DNA from: Siphonodentalium dalli
Taxonomy: Eukaryota; Mollusca; Scaphopoda; Gadilida; Siphonodentaliidae
Assembly (NCBI GenBank): GCA_032622095.1
Contig: CP136064.1
Coordinates: 4,214,280 to 4,278,279 of the forward strand
Direction of reading: 5' to 3'
DNA length: 64,000 nucleotides
Shown: positions 53,275-64,000 of the stretch, in pieces
How the letters are laid out: every line of letters begins with the position of its first letter
How positions within the stretch are numbered: position 1 is the stretch's first letter
Translations under genes and position numbers: made by a program
Notes under the pieces: model-generated
What the model was told of the DNA's origin: nothing
The model's input: the letters and a program-made list of their open reading frames with translations, nothing else
Database searches by the model: none

Positions 53275-54513
53275 TACAATTTGTCGACATGGGGAGGGGT
53301 GCAAAATTTGTCAAATTTGTTTTTGTCACCGATTCCAACCATTTTTACTGTCGTGTATCTATACAACGTACTGATGCTACTCGTGAAAGAATTTTGTAAA
53401 TCGGTTGAGAAATGGCCAAGTTATAACGCATCGAAAAATGTACTAATAAAGTCCATGTGTAGAAAGTGCTTGTGCCCAGATCTTCTCCTAGACGAAGCGC
53501 AACAGCTGGATTTGGTTTATGTGAGCGTCTTAAACATAGACAGAAGACCAAACCAGGAAATTTTGACAAAGGTCCGCTCTAATTTTTCTGGGGCAAAATT
53601 TTTCAATTTTGTTTTTGTCGCCGATTTGAACCAAAATGGTTGTGAAGTATCTATATGATGTACTGAGTGTCATTGTGAGTGAATTTTATGAATCGGTTGA
53701 CAAATGTAGAAATTGTGGCCCCTTCCTTTTGTTCAAGTTTACAGAAAATGCACTATGAATTTAAATTCCTTCAACCGATCGTCACGTGTTTGGTGTCATT
53801 CGATGGGGAATTTCTAGTACTTCAAAACGATTACCTACTTGCGGTATTATGACGATGGAGGCCGGAGATATTCGAAAAGTATGTACTGAACAACATACAT
53901 ATTGGCCTACATAGTAGAATATCGCCACAATACCTTACCAAAACCCTGCTAAATATTAAAGGGGCATCGAATATGAACACAATGACGCACAAATTATCTC
54001 GATATCGCGAAAATTGGCCGAGATATGGCGAATTTTCTACCCGCGTCACCAAATTTCGAGGCATGGGTGGGGGTCACACCAGAACGTTCCAACTGAACAC
54101 AGAAATGTCAATAAACTATACTATAGACATTCCAATCAATTCCGCGCGATTCCCTTATTATACTTCCATATTTTAATATGGATGTATATTGTTATTCAAT
54201 TTTTTATTTTTATTTTTCATTATTTATTCTACTTCTTCTTAATATATTTTGTAACTCTTATATCTCAGAAAGTTGAAAAGATAAATCATTGAAATTTGGT
54301 AGGTGGATGCACCTTGCCAAGATACAACTGAATGAAACATTTAGGTTTATGTCCTAACTTTCTTTCCAGAGTTATGGCCCTTAATCAAAAATTTTGGAAA
54401 AAGTTTGTGCCCAGATCTTCTCCTATAAGAAGCCAAGAAGCTGAATTCGGGTTACGTGACCGTGTTAACTAACGAAAGGGCACGAATCGAGAAAATTTTC
54501 ACCTAGGTCCGAA
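53275..54513 (+). repeat. Monomer 44
   Basis: Carries p45G (53319), p91A (53365) and p315T (53589). Confidence 0.97.
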
Positions 54514-55752
54514 TACAATTTGTCGACATGGGGAGGGGTGCAAAATTTGTCAAATTTTTTTTTGTCACCGATTCCAACCATTTTTACTGTCGTGTATCTA
54601 TACGACGTACTGATGCTACTCGTGAAAGAATTTTGTAAATCGGTTGAGAAATGGCCAAGTTATAACGCATAGAAAAATGTACTAATAAAGTCCATGTGTA
54701 GAAAGTGCTTGTGCCCAGATCTTCTCCTAGACGAAGCGCAACAGCTGGATTTGGTTTATGTGAGCGTCTTAAACATAGACAGAAGACCAAACCAGGAAAT
54801 TTTGACAAAGGTCCGCTCTAATTTTTCCGGGGCAAAATTTTTCAATTTTGTTTTTGTCGCCGATTTGAACCAAAATGGTTGTGAAGTATCTATATGATGT
54901 ACTGAGTGTCATTGTGAGTGAATTTTATGAATCGGTTGACAAATGTAGAAATTGTGGCCCCTTCCTTTTGTTCAAGTTTACAGAAAATGCACTATGAATT
55001 TAAATTCCTTCAACCGATCGTCACGTGTTTGGTGTCATTCGATGGAGAATTTCTAGTACTTCAAAACGATTACCTACTTGCGGTATTATGACGATGGAGG
55101 CCGGAGATATTCGAAAAGTATGTACTGAACAACATACATATTGGCCTACATAGTAGAATATCGCCACAATACCTTACCAAAACCCTGCTAAATATTAAAG
55201 GGGCATCGAATATGAACACAATGACGCACAAATTATCTCGATATCGCGAAAATTGGCCGAGATATGGCGAATTTTCTACCCGCGTCACCAAATTTCGAGG
55301 CATGGGTGGGGGTCCCACCAGAACGTTCCAACTGAACACAGAAATGTCAATAAACTATACTATAGACATTCCAATCAATTCCGCGCGATTCCCTTATTAT
55401 ACTTCCATATTTTAATATGGATGTATATTGTTATTCAATTTTTTATTTTTATTTTTCATTATTTATTCTACTTCTTCTTAATATATTTTGTAACTCTTAT
55501 ATCACAGAAAGTTGAAAAGATAAATCATTGAAATTTGGTAGGTGGATGCACCTTGCCAAGATACAACTGAATGAAACATTTAGGTTTATGTCCTAACTTT
55601 CTTTCCAGAGTTATGGCCCTTAATCAAAAATTTTGGAAAAAGTTTGTGCCCAGATCTTCTCCTATAAGAAGCCAAGAAGCTGAATTCGGGTTACGTGACC
55701 GTGTTAACTAACGAAAGGGCACGAATCGAGAAAATTTTCACCTAGGTCCGAA
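54514..55752 (+). repeat. Monomer 45 (nonsense change in the recurrent frame)
   Basis: Carries p158A (54671; TCG to TAG), p533A, p802C (55315) and p991A (55504). Three of these are private, making it one of the most diverged units in the window. Confidence 0.97.
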
Positions 55753-56992
55753 TACAATTTGTCGACATGGGGAGGGGTGCAAAATTTGTCAAATTTTTTT
55801 TTGTCACCGATTCCAACCATTTTTACTGTCGTGTATCTATACGACGTACTGATGCTACTCGTGAAAGAATTTTGTAAATCGGTTGAGAAATGGCCAAGTT
55901 ATAACGCATCGAAAAATGTACTAATAAAGTCCATGTGTAGAAAGTGCTTGTGCCCAGATCTTCTCCTAGACGAAGCGCAACAGCTGGATTTGGTTTATGT
56001 GAGCGTCTTAAACATAGACAGAAGACCAAACCAGGAAATTTTGACAAAGGTCCGCTCTAATTTTTCTGGGGCAAAATTTTTCAATTTTGTTTTTGTCGCC
56101 GATTTGAACCAAAATGGTTGTGAAGTATCTATATGATGTACTGAGTGTCATTGTGAGTGAATTTTATGAATCGGTTGACAAATGTAGAAATTGTGGCCCC
56201 TTCCTTTTGTTCAAGTTTACAGAAAATGCACTATGAATTTAAATTCCTTCAACCGATCGTCACGTGTTTGGTGTCATTCGATGGGGAATTTCTAGTACTT
56301 CAAAACGATTACCTACTTGCGGTATTATGACGATGGAGGCCGGAGATATTCGAAAAGTATGTACTGAACAACATACATATTGGCCTACATAGTAGAATAT
56401 CGCCACAATACCTTACCAAAAACCCTGCTAAATATTAAAGGGGCATCGAATATGAACACAATGACGCACAAATTATCTCGATATCGCGAAAATTGGCCGA
56501 GATATGGCGAATTTTCTACCCGCGTCACCAAATTTCGAGGCATGGGTGGGGGTCACACCAGAACGTTCCAACTGAACACAGAAATGTCAATAACTATACT
56601 ATAGACATTCCAATCAATTCCGCGCGATTCCCTTATTATACTTCCATATTTTAATATGGATGTATATTGTTATTCAATTTTTTATTTTTATTTTTCATTA
56701 TTTATTCTACTTCTTCTTAATATATTTTGTAACTCTTATATCTCAGAAAGTTGAAAAGATAAATCATTGAAATTTGGTAGGTGGATGCACCTTGCCAAGA
56801 TACAACTGAATGAAACATTTAGGTTTATGTCCTAACTTTCTTTCCAGAGTTATGGCCCCTTAATCAAAAATTTTGGAAAAAGTTTGTGCCCAGATCTTCT
56901 CCTATAAGAAGCCAAGAAGCTGAATTCGGGTTACGTGACCGTGTTAACTAACGAAAGGGCACGAATCGAGAAAATTTTCACCTAGGTCCGAA
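55753..56992 (+). repeat. Monomer 46 (1,240 bp, three homopolymer indels)
   Basis: Carries p315T (56067). One extra A in the A run at 56418-56422, one missing A near 56591, and one extra C in the run at 56855-56858 give a net gain of one base. No other unit has more than one indel. Confidence 0.96.
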
Positions 56993-58231
56993 TACAATTT
57001 GTCGACATGGGGAGGGGTGCAAAATTTGTCAAATTTTTTTTTGTCACCGATTCCAACCATTTTTACTGTCGTGTATCTATACGACGTACTGATGCTACTC
57101 GTGAAAGAATTTTGTAAATCGGTTGAGAAATGGCCAAGTTATAACGCATCGAAAAATGTACTAATAAAGTCCATGTGTAGAAAGTGCTTGTGCCCAGATC
57201 TTCTCCTAGACGAAGCGCAACAGCTGGATTTGGTTTATGTGAGCGTCTTAAACATAGACAGAAGACCAAACCAGGAAATTTTGACAAAGGTCCGCTCTAA
57301 TTTTTCCGGGGCAAAATTTTTCAATTTTGTTTTTGTCGCCGATTTGAACCAAAATGGTTGTGAAGTATCTATATGATGTACTGAGTGTCATTGTGAGTGA
57401 ATTTTATGAATCGGTTGACAAATGTAGAAATTGTGGCCCCTTCCTTTTGTTCAAGTTTACAGAAAATGCACTATGAATTTAAATTCCTTCAACCGATCGT
57501 CACGTGTTTGGTGTCATTCGATGGAGAATTTCTAGTACTTCAAAACGATTACCTACTTGCGGTATTATGACGATGGAGGCCGGAGATATTCGAAAAGTAT
57601 GTACTGAACAACATACATATTGGCCTACATAGTAGAATATCGCCACAATACCTTACCAAAACCCTGCTAAATATTAAAGGGGCATCGAATATGAACACAA
57701 TGACGCACAAATTATCTCGATATCGCGAAAATTGGCCGAGATATGGCGAATTTTCTACCCGCGTCACCAAATTTCGAGGCATGGGTGGGGGTCACACCAG
57801 AACGTTCCAACTGAACACAGAAATGTCAATAAACTATACTATAGACATTCCAATCAATTCCGCGCGATTCCCTTATTATACTTCCATATTTTAATATGGA
57901 TGTATATTGTTATTCAATTTTTTATTTTTATTTTTCATTATTTATTCTACTTCTTCTTAATATATTTTGTAACTCTTATATCTCAGAAAGTTGAAAAGAT
58001 AAATCATTGAAATTTGGTAGGTGGATGCACCTTGCCAAGATACAACTGAATGAAACATTTAGGTTTATGTCCTAACTTTCTTTCCAGAGTTATGGCCCTT
58101 AATCAAAAATTTTGGAAAAAGTTTGTGCCCAGATCTTCTCCTATAAGAAGCCAAGAAGCTGAATTCGGGTTACGTGACCGTGTTAACTAACGAAAGGGCA
58201 CGAATCGAGAAAATTTTCACCTAGGTCCGAA
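56993..58231 (+). repeat. Monomer 47
   Basis: Carries p533A (57525) only; same type as unit 40. Confidence 0.97.
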
Positions 58232-59470
58232 TACAATTTGTCGACATGGGGAGGGGTGCAAAATTTGTCAAATTTTTTTTTGTCACCGATTCCAACCATT
58301 TTTACTGTCGTGTATCTATACGACGTACTGATGCTACTCGTGAAAGAATTTTGTAAATCGGTTGAGAAATGGCCAAGTTATAACGCATCGAAAAATGTAC
58401 TAATAAAGTCCATGTGTAGAAAGTGCTTGTGCCCAGATCTTCTCCTAGACGAAGCGCAACAGCTGGATTTGGTTTATGTGAGCGTCTTAAACATAGACAG
58501 AAGACCAAACCAGGAAATTTTGACAAAGGTCCGCTCTAATTTTTCCGGGGCAAAATTTTTCAATTTTGTTTTTGTCGCCGATTTGAACCAAAATGGTTGT
58601 GAAGTATCTATATGATGTACTGAGTGTCATTGTGAGTGAATTTTATGAATCGGTTGACAAATGTAGAAATTGTGGCCCCTTCCTTTTGTTCAAGTTTACA
58701 GAAAATGCACTATGAATTTAAATTCCTTCAACCGATCGTCACGTGTTTGGTGTCATTCGATGGGGAATTTCTAGTACTTCAAAACGATTACCTACTTGCG
58801 GTATTATGACGATGGAGGCCGGAGATATTCGAAAAGTATGTACTGAACAACATACATATTGGCCTACATAGTAGAATATCGCCACAATACCTTACCAAAA
58901 CCCTGCTAAATATTAAAGGGGCATCGAATATGAACACAATGACGCACAAATTATCTCGATATCGCGAAAATTGGCCGAGATATGGCGAATTTTCTACCCG
59001 CGTCACCAAATTTCGAGGCATGGGTGGGGGTCACACCAGAACGTTCCAACTGAACACAGAAATGTCAATAAACTATACTATAGACATTCCAATCAATTCC
59101 GCGCGATTCCCTTATTATACTTCCATATTTTAATATGGATGTATATTGTTATTCAATTTTTTATTTTTATTTTTCATTATTTATTCTACTTCTTCTTAAT
59201 ATATTTTGTAACTCTTATATCTCAGAAAGTTGAAAAGATAAATCATTGAAATTTGGTAGGTGGATGCACCTTGCCAAGATACAACTGAATGAAACATTTA
59301 GGTTTATGTCCTAACTTTCTTTCCAGAGTTATGGCCCTTAATCAAAAATTTTGGAAAAAGTTTGTGCCCAGATCTTCTCCTATAAGAAGCCAAGAAGCTG
59401 AATTCGGGTTACGTGACCGTGTTAACTAACGAAAGGGCACGAATCGAGAAAATTTTCACCTAGGTCCGAA
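58232..59470 (+). repeat. Monomer 48
   Basis: No variant seen; carries the common base at all tracked positions, as does unit 51. Confidence 0.97.
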
Positions 59471-60709
59471 TACAATTTGTCGACATGGGGAGGGGTGCAA
59501 AATTTGTCAAATTTTTTTTTGTCACCGATTCCAACCATTTTTACTGTCGTGTATCTATACGACGTACTGATGCTACTCGTGAAAGAATTTTGTAAATCGG
59601 TTGAGAAATGGCCAAGTTATAACGCATCGAAAAATGTACTAATAAAGTCCATGTGTAGAAAGTGCTTGTGCCCAGATCTTCTCCTAGACGAAGCGCAACA
59701 GCTGGATTTGGTTTATGTGAGCGTCTTAAACATAGACAGAAGACCAAACCAGGAAATTTTAACAAAGGTCCGCTCTAATTTTTCCGGGGCAAAATTTTTC
59801 AATTTTGTTTTTGTCGCCGATTTGAACCAAAATGGTTGTGAAGTATCTATATGATGTACTGAGTGTCATTGTGAGTGAATTTTATGAATCGGTTGACAAA
59901 TGTAGAAATTGTGGCCCCTTCCTTTTGTTCAAGTTTACAGAAAATGCACTATGAATTTAAATTCCTTCAACCGATCGTCACGTGTTTGGTGTCATTCGAT
60001 GGAGAATTTCTAGTACTTCAAAACGATTACCTATTTGCGGTATTATGACGATGGAGGCCGGAGATATTCGAAAAGTATGTACTGAACAACATACATATTG
60101 GCCTACATAGTAGAATATCGCCACAATACCTTACCAAAACCCTGCTAAATATTAAAGGGGCATCGAATATGAACACAATGACGCACAAATTATCTCGATA
60201 TCGCGAAAATTGGCCGAGATATGGCGAATTTTCTACCCGCGTCACCAAATTTCGAGGCATGGGTGGGGGTCACACCAGAACGTTCCAACTGAACACAGAA
60301 ATGTCAATAAACTATACTATAGACATTCCAATCAATTCCGCGCGATTCCCTTATTATACTTCCATATTTTAATATGGATGTATATTGTTATTCAATTTTT
60401 TATTTTTATTTTTCATTATTTATTCTACTTCTTCTTAATATATTTTGTAACTCTTATATCTCAGAAAGTTGAAAAGATAAATCATTGAAATTTGGTAGGT
60501 GGATGCACCTTGCCAAGATACAACTGAATGAAACATTTAGGTTTATGTCCTAACTTTCTTTCCAGAGTTATGGCCCTTAATCAAAAATTTTGGAAAAAGT
60601 TTGTGCCCAGATCTTCTCCTATAAGAAGCCAAGAAGCTGAATTCGGGTTACGTGACCGTGTTAACTAACGAAAGGGCACGAATCGAGAAAATTTTCACCT
60701 AGGTCCGAA
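59471..60709 (+). repeat. Monomer 49
   Basis: Carries p291A (59761), p533A (60003) and p564T (60034); same haplotype as units 50 and 52. Confidence 0.97.
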
Positions 60710-61948
60710 TACAATTTGTCGACATGGGGAGGGGTGCAAAATTTGTCAAATTTTTTTTTGTCACCGATTCCAACCATTTTTACTGTCGTGTATCTATACG
60801 ACGTACTGATGCTACTCGTGAAAGAATTTTGTAAATCGGTTGAGAAATGGCCAAGTTATAACGCATCGAAAAATGTACTAATAAAGTCCATGTGTAGAAA
60901 GTGCTTGTGCCCAGATCTTCTCCTAGACGAAGCGCAACAGCTGGATTTGGTTTATGTGAGCGTCTTAAACATAGACAGAAGACCAAACCAGGAAATTTTA
61001 ACAAAGGTCCGCTCTAATTTTTCCGGGGCAAAATTTTTCAATTTTGTTTTTGTCGCCGATTTGAACCAAAATGGTTGTGAAGTATCTATATGATGTACTG
61101 AGTGTCATTGTGAGTGAATTTTATGAATCGGTTGACAAATGTAGAAATTGTGGCCCCTTCCTTTTGTTCAAGTTTACAGAAAATGCACTATGAATTTAAA
61201 TTCCTTCAACCGATCGTCACGTGTTTGGTGTCATTCGATGGAGAATTTCTAGTACTTCAAAACGATTACCTATTTGCGGTATTATGACGATGGAGGCCGG
61301 AGATATTCGAAAAGTATGTACTGAACAACATACATATTGGCCTACATAGTAGAATATCGCCACAATACCTTACCAAAACCCTGCTAAATATTAAAGGGGC
61401 ATCGAATATGAACACAATGACGCACAAATTATCTCGATATCGCGAAAATTGGCCGAGATATGGCGAATTTTCTACCCGCGTCACCAAATTTCGAGGCATG
61501 GGTGGGGGTCACACCAGAACGTTCCAACTGAACACAGAAATGTCAATAAACTATACTATAGACATTCCAATCAATTCCGCGCGATTCCCTTATTATACTT
61601 CCATATTTTAATATGGATGTATATTGTTATTCAATTTTTTATTTTTATTTTTCATTATTTATTCTACTTCTTCTTAATATATTTTGTAACTCTTATATCT
61701 CAGAAAGTTGAAAAGATAAATCATTGAAATTTGGTAGGTGGATGCACCTTGCCAAGATACAACTGAATGAAACATTTAGGTTTATGTCCTAACTTTCTTT
61801 CCAGAGTTATGGCCCTTAATCAAAAATTTTGGAAAAAGTTTGTGCCCAGATCTTCTCCTATAAGAAGCCAAGAAGCTGAATTCGGGTTACGTGACCGTGT
61901 TAACTAACGAAAGGGCACGAATCGAGAAAATTTTCACCTAGGTCCGAA
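60710..61948 (+). repeat. Monomer 50
   Basis: Same haplotype as unit 49 next to it: p291A, p533A and p564T. A likely very recent tandem copy. Confidence 0.97.
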
Positions 61949-63187
61949 TACAATTTGTCGACATGGGGAGGGGTGCAAAATTTGTCAAATTTTTTTTTGT
62001 CACCGATTCCAACCATTTTTACTGTCGTGTATCTATACGACGTACTGATGCTACTCGTGAAAGAATTTTGTAAATCGGTTGAGAAATGGCCAAGTTATAA
62101 CGCATCGAAAAATGTACTAATAAAGTCCATGTGTAGAAAGTGCTTGTGCCCAGATCTTCTCCTAGACGAAGCGCAACAGCTGGATTTGGTTTATGTGAGC
62201 GTCTTAAACATAGACAGAAGACCAAACCAGGAAATTTTGACAAAGGTCCGCTCTAATTTTTCCGGGGCAAAATTTTTCAATTTTGTTTTTGTCGCCGATT
62301 TGAACCAAAATGGTTGTGAAGTATCTATATGATGTACTGAGTGTCATTGTGAGTGAATTTTATGAATCGGTTGACAAATGTAGAAATTGTGGCCCCTTCC
62401 TTTTGTTCAAGTTTACAGAAAATGCACTATGAATTTAAATTCCTTCAACCGATCGTCACGTGTTTGGTGTCATTCGATGGGGAATTTCTAGTACTTCAAA
62501 ACGATTACCTACTTGCGGTATTATGACGATGGAGGCCGGAGATATTCGAAAAGTATGTACTGAACAACATACATATTGGCCTACATAGTAGAATATCGCC
62601 ACAATACCTTACCAAAACCCTGCTAAATATTAAAGGGGCATCGAATATGAACACAATGACGCACAAATTATCTCGATATCGCGAAAATTGGCCGAGATAT
62701 GGCGAATTTTCTACCCGCGTCACCAAATTTCGAGGCATGGGTGGGGGTCACACCAGAACGTTCCAACTGAACACAGAAATGTCAATAAACTATACTATAG
62801 ACATTCCAATCAATTCCGCGCGATTCCCTTATTATACTTCCATATTTTAATATGGATGTATATTGTTATTCAATTTTTTATTTTTATTTTTCATTATTTA
62901 TTCTACTTCTTCTTAATATATTTTGTAACTCTTATATCTCAGAAAGTTGAAAAGATAAATCATTGAAATTTGGTAGGTGGATGCACCTTGCCAAGATACA
63001 ACTGAATGAAACATTTAGGTTTATGTCCTAACTTTCTTTCCAGAGTTATGGCCCTTAATCAAAAATTTTGGAAAAAGTTTGTGCCCAGATCTTCTCCTAT
63101 AAGAAGCCAAGAAGCTGAATTCGGGTTACGTGACCGTGTTAACTAACGAAAGGGCACGAATCGAGAAAATTTTCACCTAGGTCCGAA
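61949..63187 (+). repeat. Monomer 51
   Basis: No variant seen; same type as unit 48. Confidence 0.97.
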
Positions 63188-64000
63188 TACAATTTGTCGA
63201 CATGGGGAGGGGTGCAAAATTTGTCAAATTTTTTTTTGTCACCGATTCCAACCATTTTTACTGTCGTGTATCTATACGACGTACTGATGCTACTCGTGAA
63301 AGAATTTTGTAAATCGGTTGAGAAATGGCCAAGTTATAACGCATCGAAAAATGTACTAATAAAGTCCATGTGTAGAAAGTGCTTGTGCCCAGATCTTCTC
63401 CTAGACGAAGCGCAACAGCTGGATTTGGTTTATGTGAGCGTCTTAAACATAGACAGAAGACCAAACCAGGAAATTTTAACAAAGGTCCGCTCTAATTTTT
63501 CCGGGGCAAAATTTTTCAATTTTGTTTTTGTCGCCGATTTGAACCAAAATGGTTGTGAAGTATCTATATGATGTACTGAGTGTCATTGTGAGTGAATTTT
63601 ATGAATCGGTTGACAAATGTAGAAATTGTGGCCCCTTCCTTTTGTTCAAGTTTACAGAAAATGCACTATGAATTTAAATTCCTTCAACCGATCGTCACGT
63701 GTTTGGTGTCATTCGATGGAGAATTTCTAGTACTTCAAAACGATTACCTATTTGCGGTATTATGACGATGGAGGCCGGAGATATTCGAAAAGTATGTACT
63801 GAACAACATACATATTGGCCTACATAGTAGAATATCGCCACAATACCTTACCAAAACCCTGCTAAATATTAAAGGGGCATCGAATATGAACACAATGACG
63901 CACAAATTATCTCGATATCGCGAAAATTGGCCGAGATATGGCGAATTTTCTACCCGCGTCACCAAATTTCGAGGCATGGGTGGGGGTCACACCAGAACGT
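63188..64000 (+). repeat. Monomer 52, partial (813 bp, cut by the window edge)
   Basis: Carries p291A (63478), p533A (63720) and p564T (63751), the haplotype of units 49 and 50. The array continues beyond the window. Confidence 0.97.

Larger units (their letters stand above)
1..64000 (+). repeat. Long-monomer satellite array, 1,239-bp unit, 51 full copies plus one partial
   Basis: The same 1,239-bp sequence recurs head to tail across the whole window. The marker TACAATTTGTCGAC starts at 1, 1240, 2479, 3718, 4957, 6196, 7434 and so on to 63188. Unit length is 1,239 bp except for three units of 1,238 (units 6, 27, 42) and one of 1,240 (unit 46). Every unit has the same orientation, and no unique DNA or inserted element interrupts the array. 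Identity between units is far above 99%, which by general knowledge of satellite DNA points to ongoing homogenisation by unequal exchange or gene conversion. A chromosomal role such as centromeric or subtelomeric heterochromatin is possible, but nothing here proves it. Variable positions are given as p-numbers counted from the first base of each unit. Unless stated otherwise a unit carries the common base: p20 G, p28 C, p43 T, p45 T, p91 G, p533 G, p561 C, p792 G, p1132 T, p1184 G. Confidence 0.99.
45842..64000 (+). repeat. Third array domain (units 38-52) outside the duplicated block
   Basis: Units here lack the variants typical of the left domain: no p20A, p43G, p792T, p1132A or p1184A. They carry their own set: p533A in units 38, 40, 45, 47, 49, 50 and 52; the p45G/p91A/p315T haplotype in 39, 42 and 44; p28G in 41 and 43; and p291A/p564T in 49, 50 and 52. 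All units carry G at p792. The domain appears to be a separately homogenised neighbourhood of the same array. Confidence 0.9.

Noticed and set aside
1-64000. CRISPR array or prokaryotic repeat system
   Set aside because: The repeat is 1,239 bp with no unique spacers, no associated genes and no prokaryotic gene content.
1-64000. Tandem rDNA, histone or spliced-leader gene cluster
   Set aside because: No 5S, 18S/28S, histone or leader-RNA sequence is recognisable in the unit.
1-64000. Tandem transposable element with terminal repeats
   Set aside because: No reverse transcriptase, transposase or integrase frame and no terminal repeats or target-site duplications; the direct repeats R1/R2 are internal and diverged.

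Overview
The whole 64 kb window is one uninterrupted head-to-tail tandem array of a long satellite-type monomer of 1,239 bp. There are 51 complete units and one 813-bp partial unit, all in the same orientation, with no unique sequence at either edge. The array is therefore longer than the window on both sides. Two units compared at random differ at only a few positions. By eye I found about 29 variable substitution sites and five indel sites in the 1,239-bp unit; an alignment would probably add more. I see no convincing protein-coding gene, rRNA, tRNA, CRISPR array or intact transposable element. Every open frame is under about 130 codons, recurs once per unit, and in some units carries a stop or frameshift.

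The window suggests a eukaryotic nuclear genome: a long AT-rich monomer, tens of kilobases of near-identical tandem units and no gene packing. The style of the segment around unit positions 985-1110 (ending in GAGTTATGGCCCTTAA) reminds me of intergenic repeats of molluscs and other lophotrochozoans. That is an impression from memory, not a database result, and is low confidence.

Layout. In the unit entries, p1 is the first base of TACAATTTGTCGAC, which here is window base 1; p43, for example, means base 43 of a unit. (a) Bases 1 to about 23,430 (units 1-19) and 24,780 to about 45,730 (units 21-37) are two copies of one ordered series of units, recognised because rare variants recur in the same order. 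The offset starts at 24,779 bp (20 units minus 1 bp) and steps to 26,018, back to 24,779 and then to 22,301 bp, as single units or a pair of units were gained or lost after the large duplication. (b) Unit 20 (23,541-24,779) lies at the junction of the two copies. (c) Units 38-52 (45,842-64,000) form a different domain with its own variants, including a two-unit period at units 41-44 and a recently copied unit type at 49, 50 and 52.

Inside each monomer two modules of about 270-285 bp (R1 spanning the unit boundary, p1095 to p125 of the next unit; R2, p133-p417) are diverged direct repeats of one another. A short trace of a third copy lies at about p434-p455, and p456-p1094 is not visibly duplicated. 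R1 and R2 stay aligned in the same reading frame through two length differences, both multiples of three. This hints that the ancestral module may once have been coding, although today's copies look non-coding. The most informative content of the window is its layered duplication history: module, monomer, dimer, and a 20-unit block.
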